Source: Phalacrocorax aristotelis
Taxonomy: Eukaryota > Chordata > Aves > Suliformes > Phalacrocoracidae
Length of the DNA: 64,000 nucleotides
NCBI RefSeq assembly: GCF_949628215.1
Contig: NC_134277.1
Span: 56,368,918-56,432,917 of the forward strand
Direction of reading: 5' to 3'
The notes under the pieces are model-generated. The model made no database searches. It was not told the DNA's origin and saw only the letters and a program-made list of their open reading frames with translations. Both the position numbers and the translations under genes were made by a program. The first letter of the stretch is position 1. Every line of letters begins with the position of its first letter. Below, piece after piece: positions 28,680 to 38,843 of this stretch.

Positions 28680-29315
28680 AAGAAAGAAAAGAAAAGAAAA
28701 GAAAAGAAAAGAAAAGAAAAGAAAAGAAAAGAAAAGAAAAGAAAAGAAAAGAAAAGAAAAGAAAAGAAAAGAAAAGAAAAGAAAAGAAAAGAAAAGAAAA
28801 GAAAAGAAAAGAAAAGAAAAGAAAAGAAAAGAAAAGAAAAGAAAAGAAAAGAAAAGAAAAGAAAAGAAAAGAAAAGAAAAGAAAAGAAAAGAAAAGAAAA
28901 GAAAAGAAAAGAAAAGAAAAGAAAAGGAAAGAAAAGGAAAGAAAAGAAAAGGAAAGAAAAGAAAAGAAAAGGAAAGAAAAAAGAAAAGAAAGGAAAGGAA
29001 AGGAAAGGAAAGGAAAGGAAAGGAAAGGAAAGGAAAGGAAAGGAAAGGAAAGGAAAGGAAAGGAAAGGAAAGGAAAGGAAAGGAAAGGAAAGGAAAGGAA
29101 AGGAAAGGAAAGGAAAGGAAAGGAAAGGAAAGGAAAGGAAAGGAAAGGAAAGGAAAGGAAAGGAAAGGAAAGGAAAGGAAAGGAAAGGAAAGGAAAGGAA
29201 AGGAAAGGGGAAGGGGAAGGAAAGGGGAAGGGGAAGGAAAGGGGAAGGAAAGGAAAGAAGGGGAAGGGGAAGGGGAAGGAAAGAAGGGGAAGGGGAAGGG
29301 GAAGGGGGGAAGAAA
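28680..29315 (+). repeat. 636-nt homopurine pentanucleotide repeat
   Basis: No pyrimidine occurs on the plus strand for 636 nt. Three zones follow one another. The first is nearly pure AAAAG (about 48 units, to about 28,925). After a short mixed stretch comes nearly pure AAAGG (about 43 units, to about 29,206). The last is a G-richer AAGGGG/AAAGG mixture to about 29,307. Homopurine mirror repeats of this type are known to adopt intramolecular triplex (H-DNA), and G-rich zones can form quadruplexes. The unit count is only as good as the assembly. The Lys/Glu/Arg-rich open frames in all three forward frames come from the repeat and are not genes. Confidence 0.97.
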
Positions 29316-32300
29316 CTGAGATTAGATGCTTGTGATTCTAATTACAGTGTGATTTCTTTCTTTCCCCTTCCTTTCAGAGAGAGAAGGTGCTGCAGTTCAG
29401 TAATGAATTTGCTGTACGCTGAATCCAGACTGAATCTCCAGGAGAGGGAGACAATGAATAGGCCAGTAGGAAGAACAGAACGTTGATGTCAATTAAACCG
29501 AAACCATGAAACGAAGGAGAGGTTTCAGTGGTTGTTCTTCATAGCCACTTCAGTTTGGTATGCAAGGGAATGCTTCCATTTTATTGCAATAGTAAATTTC
29601 AGAGTACAGAGAGCGAGTGAATATTGGCGTTTCAATCAGGGCAACTTCACACACACATGCGCAGCCCACTCAACTCTGTGTTGAAAGCTTTATGAAAGAA
29701 AGCCTGTAGGATATCCAAGAGATTACTTACAAGATTCTAAGGGATAGATTTTTGCGAAACCCTTATAACACAGCCTGGTGCCCTTGTTGAAGTGAATTTG
29801 AAATATGCCTCTGAGCTCCTCAGAGTCTGCAGACAACGCTCACAGGTATCAGGGTATACATGCATACCTACGTTTATTACAACAGAGAGACATACACTTG
29901 TTTCAAATACAAACATAAGGTGTCAGTCTTTGAGATTTTAAAAAAAATCAATGGTGTTTTTAGAGGCTACTATTAATTTTCATTACCCCATCAGTCATTC
30001 AGGAAACAAGGTTTGTCTGTGTTGCTTTAGCTTCTGAAAAGAGAAAACAGCCATTGCACAGGAAAATGGGGGTAGGAGTGACAGACAAAGTAAGGTTTCA
30101 CATTTTCAAGTAATCACAGACTACACCATCTTATGCCTTAATATATTCTGAGAATTTTCTTGAGAAGCTAATATTGCATGAGGATAAAAAGTCGTCCTCA
30201 GCACATTAGTATCATATTTGCACGCTACTTTTTTCCTTGATAGAAAAAAAGGGACCTATTCCACACATGCTAAGATAATTTTCAAAGGACCTGCAGATTT
30301 TCCTTGGCCAAATTATTAAATCACAGTCTCTTTAATGAACTGGAAAAGCCTCTGCGAAATATTGTGATAAAGGGGGTTCATCAATAGAATACAATAGTTC
30401 ACAAAAATAAAAATTTTAATTAGTTACATCATTCAGAAAAAGTCCTTAAAATGTAAAATTTTTATAAAGTTCTGGGAACAGAACTGATGGTTAATTTCAG
30501 TTTATACCATGTTTATAAATAGCAGGAATAGACCCCGGTACTAATATTCCACACACTGGTGATATTTTAAAACCTTACAATATACAATGTGATCAGTTAT
30601 CAATTGCAATTAAAATTACAGCACAGTTTGCATTTTGAGATGTATTTTTCACGTCAGTTGAACTATCCAAACAAAGCTACTGCTGTGAAATAGGTTTCTC
30701 AGAGGAATTGATATCTGTATGGGAGTTAGAAAGAGAAATGAGTGAATCCTGGTTTAGGAAGAAATAAAATGAAATAGCCCATTTCTATAAAGAGCTTTTT
30801 GCTGTCTCTGTGCACAAATTGCCTCAAATCAGCTTCCCTAACATTTCATCTCCTGTAACTTAGAACACTTGCCATATTGCCATGGAATTTGATTCCCAGC
30901 CTTCAGGTGGTACTGAATTCATTCTGATTTTGCTACGTAATTGCTGCATTACTTGTAAAATTGTTTAGTCACAATTAGTCAGCCAATGCATTGAGTCAGT
31001 GACAAAATACAATACATAGTTTTGCTGAAGGTGTGACCTCATTTCACAAAATGGAAGGATAGTTTGTAGATTTTTCTAGTTCTTTGAAGAACTTTGAAGC
31101 TCTTTATTGCTATTTAAAATATGAGCCACGCCTGCCTGACATATCCTGCTGAGCCACTCTACCCATTGCAGCTTTTGGATGAGCAAAGTGGCTTCGGACT
31201 TTGAACGTATCATATGATTTCTCTAAAGTCAGGGCTTGAGCTTGTAACATGACCACTGTTGTTTCAGTTTTCTTAAAGAGCTAGCAACTCTGCTGCTGCT
31301 GCTGAAAATTTGATGAGAAAATTCACCTTCTCTGTGATCCTGCATGCTGAGAACAGCATTACCCTGAGTGCAAACCCACAGAAATCAATAATTGCCTGAA
31401 TAGCAATGTGCTTCTCATCATAAATCAGGGTGACAGATACTGACCATAATAATTCAATGAAAAAAAGTCTCTAATGTTACTTGTTTAGATGGTGGTTTAT
31501 TGTTGGGTCAGATGAATTGCATTTGTTGGTTCCTGAGCAAAATACAAGGGAAAAGTATAGGCAGGTAACTGCATGTAAATGTATATTGTCCTGTGAACTA
31601 AATTTGGAGACTATGAGTAACCATGCTCAGTCTTCTCCAGAGTAGCAAGTAATATTCAAGACATGCCACGTGCAATGGTTGGTCTTGTTTAAATGTCAGA
31701 TTCCCTGTTCTTCTAGGTGCATAACACCTGCAGTTGCTTTTGAAGGTAGCACCTTCTACTGACACCGATGATAACTGCAAAAAAGATGAGCGTATCTGTA
31801 CTTGCAGGCCTGAGAAAGTAACCCAGGAAAGTGGCAAGATCACATTCAAGGGGAGGCAGGAGAATAAATTCCCGACTATTTAGCTACATGCCATCACCTC
31901 CAGGTGGCTGAGCGTAACTCTGAGCCAGGGCCATAAGCAAAGTGGTACTTGCTCTTCCAGCATTAAGAGGACAGGACTAAGAAGGGGAGAAAGAGAGAAG
32001 CTAGGAGAAGGGAAAGTCACTGCCACCTGCCCTGCCAGGGGTGCTACACTAACATCTAACACCGCACCTGGCTGCAGCAGCAGTTGTAAGGTAAAAATGG
32101 GCAAAAGGGACATAAATATTTTACCATGCCCAGCAATATGCTGTCCTGGGCAACTGCTTTGTCTCACATAGCAGGGCCCTCCTCAGAGAGCTCCGTAGCA
32201 GTTTACAGGTGGCAATGGCTCTGCGGGGGGCCGTAGCTCCCTGTTGGAGGGAACCAGCCCCAGAGTATAGCTGGTCCCGAGAGGCCCAGCAATGCCAGCT

Positions 32301-35300
32301 CACTTTCTTCCACGGCTGAGGATATGAATTGCCCAGCAGCCTTTGTGCTAGCACAGCCAAACAACCAATTATACACTGCAGATATGGCATACATGCTGTA
32401 CTGGAATTGTTCACAATCCACATGCCATTCAAAAGCCACCATTTAACCACCCTTGTCATAACCTCAAACTTTCAGAAACTGTGCATTGTCACTGAAACAA
32501 TTGTTTTCTCATGGTTTCAAGTGCCAAAGAAAACAGTGCACGCCACAAGTTTTATGCCTTCTAGCAGTTCTATTCACTTCAGACAACTGGATCAGCATTG
32601 TACAGCTGCTATTCCTGCAGTTTTTCATCATTTGCCTGAGTTTATACAAGGGATAAAACAGAGTGGGCAATTTGTTTCTTAGCCAAAGGAAAAGAGCTGG
32701 CATTTCTCTGTCGTTGAAGCAACGCAAGTGTGACAAAAAGTCTGTGTGATTTGACCAAAGATGCTATTCACTGGGGAAATTCATAAGTAGAATACAGCAT
32801 TTTTCTCAGACTAATTACATTTACAGTAATTATTTGCATATTATGATCAATTATTATATCAAAAAAAAGGCAGCTCTGCATCAAGAAATGTAACCAATAA
32901 GGTAGAAAACCTTATTGAAGGATATCTGAGTCACAGAGCTACGGGGTCCTGATTTATTGATGATACAATCCAGTCAGACTCATCACTGATATTACAATTG
33001 CAGTAGACACATGATTCAGATACACAACTAAAATGTAGAATTTATTACATTTTCTTGTCCTTATTGACATAACCTTTTTCTGTTTATGTGGAATTTCACA
33101 CTGTAAAAAGCTCACTGTCACTAGATTGAAGACAATTAGGAATATTTCTTCCTTGCTTCTCTGTTGTATATTCTAAAAAGGACAGTGTAGTCCCATATTA
33201 CAGCCTGTTCTGGCAGTATTAACCTTGAGCTGGAATGAGTATATAGCTCATTTTGATCTCAGCAATACCACCTTTCTTGCAATGTTAGAGTTGTTATTGA
33301 AGTTCCAGAATGAAAATATGGACTACATCTGGGGACAAAAAAATTCACGCAATTGAGGAGCAAACCAAGGAAAATGACAGGTTGAAGGGAACTGCGTTGG
33401 TGTTAATAAACTGTACCTGCTGCTCTGTTCAGTACTCAACAGTTCAGAGTAGAGGTTTTCAGACTGCAAGCCTGGCTTCCCTAGGGACATTCAAAGCAAG
33501 CCTGGGGAAAGGAGGGGATAAAAAAAAATATTTCTTTGCTTAACCACTTCCACTTATAATTCAGGACAAGCCAAATTGCTGGAAGTCCATGGAATATTCA
33601 GGAAAGGTTTCTTTTTTTTTTTTTTTTTGCCAGGATCTGAAATGATAATGATTCTGCAAGTAGGAAAACTGCCCTGTTGTAACATTTAACTATCAAAGCT
33701 CTGTGCTTTGGTAATAGATGGAAAGGAAGAGGCAGAAAACTATCCTGTCCCTTGAAAACACTTGTGTGAGAAGTAATTGCAAAATGGTTATTAATATTTC
33801 TGTGGTGCTTGGAAGTGAATATTAGACATTTAGCCATGATATATTCATCAATTTCTGGTGCTTTTTATATTCTGCCATTTTTTTGTGACATTAAATGAAA
33901 CATTTTGACCCACAGTGGTGTGTAATATTATCGTATGTTATTAAAGAAGAGAGAAGTGATTTCACAAAAACGGGGAAGTCATTCCTATGTATTACTTACC
34001 TTCATCACAAGAGAGTGATAGGTTTTTAGTAGTAAATTGCCTTAATATCCTCAATGAGAGATGTTATAGGAAAACACAGAAATGTATGTTTATTACCATG
34101 CCCTGGTAATAATAGTAATTGATTCTAGAGTTTTACTTTATCCCTCCTGTTTAATTTAGGGTCATTACAAATTCAAACTCTTCTGTTGTGAGCTGCAATA
34201 TTTAAAACCTCATTAAGCCTATGACCTTGCAGCTAACTTGTTCGCTCACTGTTTCCTTCTCTGTGGTAGGTCTGGAAGCAAAGGATTTAAGCACTGGAGG
34301 TCACTGTATTATTATTGCAACGTACAGCCAGCAGTACCCAACCCCACCACCACTTGCATGAAGGAAAAATACACAGAGAGCCAAGACCAGGACCGAGATG
34401 TAGGCTGCATGTGAGCATGAGTATGTCTTTCTTGCTGCCATTGTAGGCAATCCTACCAATGCCCTGTTATTCACCATATTCAGGAAAAACAGCCTAGATC
34501 TGACGAGTAGAGCCAGATATCTGGAAAAGACTACAGATCTGACCGTAGGCAGAATATGCATTTTGGGAGGGACTTACGGTTTAAGGCTCTCCAGAAACTT
34601 TGTGCAATGTTTGGTGACAATGCATAGACTATCTTTATTAAATACTGATGGTTTTCATTCTCCTCACGTTTCAATAGCTTACTCTTTCCCATTATGTTTT
34701 AGTCTTGTTTACTACAGAGAACAAGTGAACAATGATTTAAGTGTTCTTGAAATTAATCCAAATACCATTTAAGAGCTGCGATTTCTTAAAAGGATTATAT
34801 TAGTCCCAAAATTAGAACCAATGAAATGTGATTCTGTCGGTCCATGACAATAAGCATTGTATGACTGGAGAAAACTTATGGTGTAAATAGTCTACTACCC
34901 TGAGCCTTTCACAAGCCTTAGCTCATCTCTGCCAGAGACCGCAATGCACAGCAACGGAAACAGCCCTAGTGAGAATGTGATCATCCTGCCCCGCAGAGTA
35001 GCTCAAACACAGCACAAGTCCTAGCTATGGTAACCAACTACCCTTCAAAAAAGCTTGAAGTCTTGAGGGGTCTTTGTGCATTATGATGAAATCCATTGGT
35101 CACTCCCATCAGTTGGGGTTTGAGGCACCAATGACTGAAAGACAAGAGTGTGTAATAATGATCTGAATGGGAGCAATGCTTTACCTAAAGCATTACAGAG
35201 AGGTGTAAAGGAGCAGCCCATGCCACTATGTTAATATATTTTACTTTTGGCAATCACTCATGGCTGATTGCTTAATGGCAAACCTTACCACTAAGACGAA

Positions 35301-37129
35301 GCTGACAGAAATCATTTGTAATGATCTCCTGCAACCCCTTGGTATCCTTAAGCTCTGCATGACTGTGTACTGGACCCTCTGGAACCTCTCCCCAGTACTA
35401 AAGGTGTGTGGAAGTAACTGCTGAGCCAAGCATGTTCATGGCTCAGAGGTACCTTTGGTATAACAGATACCATAAGCCTAAAATTAACCAGTTTTTAATC
35501 TTAGATATGGCAGTGACAAATTTTACAATGGGTCACAAATCAACTACCTTTTTTTTTTTTCCACATTTTCACGTAACTTTTCTTTATTCTGCAAAAATGC
35601 CAGAACTCTTTTATAGTCTGTGAGATTTTGTTCTCATCTTTTGATCCTTTGGCATGTGTCATTACAAAGTGTCACCATAATATGCAGACACTGCTTTATT
35701 TAGAACACAGGTAGGTGTGGAAAATATCCACACCCTGAGGCACTACACCTCACCCTCAAGCTCTGCCGTGCTCTACAGCCCTGTCAAGACCATCAGCATA
35801 CAATGCACTTGTCTTCAAGTTGCAACTGCACTTCATAACCCAACAATGCAGCTCTACTTGTACAATATGAGTCACCAAATTATCCACCCAAAGCTACTAA
35901 GAGAAAGGGGTGGGAATATGAGCTTTCTTCATTGTTTCTCATGGTTATAAGGATTTACGTTACAAACATCTGTGTGGTAACTTTGGTAAACGTAAGACAA
36001 TTTAAACAGAGGTAGTTTGAATTGGGAAACCCATAGTGACCTGTGTATCCCATAGATACCTGTGTATCTTTTCCAGAAGAGCAAGAGGCTGTTGGGACAG
36101 AGGGCAAGATAATAAGCAAAGAGTTAACCCAGGTTTAGTAGTGCCATTATGGCTGGTCATGAGGGGGTCACGAGCTTTTCTGTGACTGTGCATTTGTGAG
36201 TGCAGACTATCTTTGGCATTGTTGCCTGTTTAAAAAAAAATGGCTGAGCTAGTTAAATAAGCCTCTACCTGAAAGGAGGTGGAAGTGATAGAACTGAGCG
36301 AGGAAATCAGCAGTCAGGGACCTGTATAGTAACTTCTGAGGAACAGATATGCACAGTTCTGGCCATCCAGAGGCACCCCTGACACACCAGTTTCTTGACA
36401 GATTTGGGTTACCTGGTGACTCCTACCTCAGCATGCAACCAGCAGCAAGTGTCTGAGAAGGGCCATGAGCAGGAGGACAGGCTGTCTCTGCAAAACAAAA
36501 GGGACAAGATGAGAGTGCTGTAGCTGTGTGAGTTGCATCACACTATCGTTCATCTCTCACTCAGTACCTGCAGCATGAGGGCAGGGTCTGCTGTCATCCA
36601 CGGCAGTGCCCCTAGCCCTGCTGTAATGAATCTGTGGGACAGGAGGTGGGACACCTGGCAGTGGCTGCGGGGTGAGCATGGCATCATGGCCAGCCTGGTA
36701 AACAGGGAATCAGCCTCTCCCGATGAGGGGCGAACGTGCTCCCTCTCAGTGACCTGCAGAAGCACTCAGTACACGAGGACACGTCCTGTAACAGGAGTTG
36801 GCAATTCGGAGAAACACACAACTTGACTTCAGGGTTTACATATAGCATGTTTATTAAGATTAACCAACTTTAAATTTACGCTCACATGCTAAATGTAGCA
36901 CACACCAAGAAAAACACATTATTCTGCTGTAATTACTGTTTTCTCTGATGGATGCGAACAACGAAACACTTGACTCCCGCCAGCACCCTTCATATTAAAA
37001 AGGATATGTTATTGTGATGCCTAATCTTGCAAAGGAAAGCTTGAGGGCATACTTGACACCTAAGCACCTTGAGGATTCAGAAGCCAAGGCAGATTTTTAG
37101 TTTAAATTCCACGATGTATGACTGAAAAG
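29316..37129. other. Intergenic, no gene recognised
   Basis: AT-rich until about 36.4 kb, then rising in GC toward the CpG island. An octamer ATTTGCAT (32,832-32,839) sits among several TAAT motifs at 32.8-32.86 kb. An 18-20-nt T tract lies near 33.61 kb. A small hairpin GGTGTGGA/TCCACACC occurs at 35,714-35,734. No exon, RNA gene or recognisable transposon is supportable. Confidence 0.55.
32808..32862. promoter_or_regulatory. Possible homeodomain/POU site cluster
   Basis: Several TAAT cores and a consensus octamer ATTTGCAT (32,832-32,839) fall within 55 bases. AT-rich DNA produces such motifs often, so this is only a weak candidate for a regulatory element. Confidence 0.2.
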
Positions 37130-37380
37130 AGGACAAAACCGCCATGTCCCGGGGAACACGCTCCCACCGGGGCTGGCCTGAGGGCTCTGCGGAAGGCCTG
37201 GGGCAGTCACACGCCCCTCGCTCTGGAAAGCCGGGGCAGGGGGCTCAAAGTACCGGCTCTTTTCCCCGCCAGCAACCGCCCCCCTCCACCGCCTCCCACC
37301 CCTCAGCGGGCAGGAGGGCCCCACGGCCCGGCTACCCCGCCCCGCCTCCTTGAGGAGGATGCGAGGCTGTGCCCGCACTA

Positions 37381-37557
37381 AAGATGGCCGCCCGCCTCTA
37401 GTGCCTCAGACAGGCTTTGAAGCCACGGGGCTGCCGGTTAAGATGGCGGCTGTTCGACTGTAGCCTCCGCGCAGCTTGCCCTCGGCCAACATGGCTGCCG
37501 CTCTCCAACTGCTTCCGACAGCAGTGAAGCCAATTTGCCCTCAGCCAAGATGGCGGC
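37381..37557 (+). promoter_or_regulatory. Array of four YY1-type motifs
   Basis: Motifs occur at 37381-37391 (AAGATGGCCGC), 37440-37450 (AAGATGGCGGC), 37488-37498 (AACATGGCTGC) and 37547-37557 (AAGATGGCGGC). All are on the plus strand, with start-to-start spacings of 59, 48 and 59. Two match the AAGATGGCGGC consensus exactly. YY1 motifs in this orientation typically sit just after transcription start sites. The flanks of the third and fourth copies (TTGCCCTCGGCCAA and TTGCCCTCAGCCAA) are also alike, which suggests a local duplication. Confidence 0.75.
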
Positions 37558-37665
37558 GCCCAGGGAGCAGGGGTTTTCTGTGGCGCGGCGGCTGTGGTGA
37601 GGGGACGGAGCGCGGGGCTGAGGGAGCAGCCGGGAGGGGCGAGGCGAGGCTGCGCCTGCCGTCAG
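37558..37665 (+). other. Probable YAE1 non-coding first exon (3' part)
   Basis: The coding exon of YAE1 is preceded by a good acceptor (AAACAG|AGG, exon from 38,704), so an upstream untranslated exon is expected. The best donor in the CpG island is CAG|GTAGGG after 37,665. The 5' boundary given here is only the end of the last YY1 motif. The transcription start may lie anywhere around 37.38-37.56 kb. Confidence 0.4.
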
Positions 37666-37763
37666 GTAGGGTAGAAGGAAGGCTACCTGCAGCGCGGCGG
37701 CTTGTGGGGAGCTGGATGCCCGCCGGGCTGGGCGGCCGGCCGTGAAATGGCGGGTCGCGGCCT

Positions 37764-37790
37764 GGCCGGGGCCGGGGCCGGGGCCGGGGG
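37764..37790 (+). repeat. Short GGGGCC hexanucleotide repeat
   Basis: Four consecutive CCGGGG (equal to GGGGCC) units occur just downstream of the proposed YAE1 first exon. Four G4 runs this close can fold as a G-quadruplex. Confidence 0.85.
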
Positions 37791-38726
37791 CGCGGCGGGG
37801 GGCCTGTGGGCTTGGCCGAGGTTTGGGCAGGGCGGCGCTGGCGCGTTGAGGCACGGTTTTGCGATCCGCTGGCTGGAAAGGCGTGGGGGCGGCGGGGTGC
37901 GCCTCTGGCCCGCCGCCGGGAGGGCGCCGGCAGGCTGCCGGACTCCGGCCAGGTGTGTCACAGGAGAAGCAGCCTGGCCTGGCGCGGGGTGGCGCTTACG
38001 GCCCGCGGTCCCCCGAGAGTCGCTGATGCCGCTGCGAGAAACAGCGTTCGTGGGTTGTAAGAATTTCCACCGGTGCAATGAATTAGTTCTGAGCGGCCTC
38101 TTAAGGTTTTCTTGAGTGGCAAAGATTAAATAATCCAATTATGTCTTCGTCCTTCTGCAGTACAACTAGCTCATTCATTATTCACAATATAAAGCATTAT
38201 TTCTACTCAAGATCTGTAAGATGGTGAATTATTTGGCATAACCAGGAAACTGAAAATCAAAGGTGGAAGTCGTTGCTAATTATTAACTCTATAGGCAATA
38301 ACTTAGTGCGCCTCGTGGAAGCTATATGGGGCTATTTGTCAGCTGCTGTCAGAATCAAGTCATAAAGTTATTTCTGCCTGGTGTTTGTGTACTAGCAACA
38401 TTTAGAAATGCTCACTTGATGTGCATGTGTGTCACTGCCATTAGAAGGGAAGAAACTGCTGTCTTAAGTTGTACTCATAAATTACAGAAGCTGCTTTACC
38501 AGTGATGATCTGTCTGTCTTCCCTTGACAGATGCACCCTGATGGTAAACAGCATCCATTTTTCATGTGGAAACGAATGTACAGGTTGAATAATCAGCTCC
38601 ATACATGACATCTCTTCAAAACTCACGGTTTTTGCCTATACTTCTAATCTGACACTTAGCTAGATGGACTTTTGAGTCAGTATTTTCTTTACCACATAAA
38701 CAGAGGTCATAGTCATCACTGCTGTT

Positions 38727-38843
38727 ATGTCCTGGGTACAAGCTGCAGTCAGCCGATCCAATGAGGATATATTTGATGAAGATGCAGATGAGATGTATCT
38801 ACTACAGAAGGAATGGAACAGCACTATGAAAAAAAGATTGAAG
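38727..38843 (+). CDS. YAE1: YAE1 coding exon 1
   Basis: Encodes residues 1-39 from MSWVQAAVSR to TMKKRLK and ends in phase 0 at AAG|GTATTC. The ATG has G at -3. The exon itself probably begins at 38,704 after AAACAG, with a 23-nt untranslated part. Confidence 0.93.

Larger units (their letters stand above)
37130..38100. promoter_or_regulatory. CpG island, YAE1 promoter region
   Basis: The sequence changes abruptly from AT-rich to very GC-rich with many CpG dinucleotides and returns to AT-rich near 38.1 kb. It holds four YY1-type motifs, a CCAAT-like motif (about 37,529-37,534) and a strong splice donor (CAG|GTAGGG, exon ending 37,665). The first coding exon of YAE1 follows 1.1 kb downstream, so this is the probable YAE1 promoter. 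Long open frames on both strands here come from low stop-codon density in GC-rich DNA. Confidence 0.88.

Noticed and set aside
28559-29486. Three long overlapping plus-strand frames rich in Lys, Glu and Arg
   Set aside because: A five-base repeat without stop codons reads open in all three frames. The translations are periodic artefacts of the homopurine repeat.
1-37000. Search for POU6F2 exons expected upstream of YAE1
   Set aside because: No POU-domain or homeodomain signature (for example a VWFCNRRQ-type helix) appears in any frame shown.
37438-38138. Long open frames on both strands of the CpG island
   Set aside because: Stop codons are rare in GC-rich DNA. Frames overlap on both strands, are Pro/Gly/Ala-rich and have no domain. 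The region is better explained as the YAE1 promoter.
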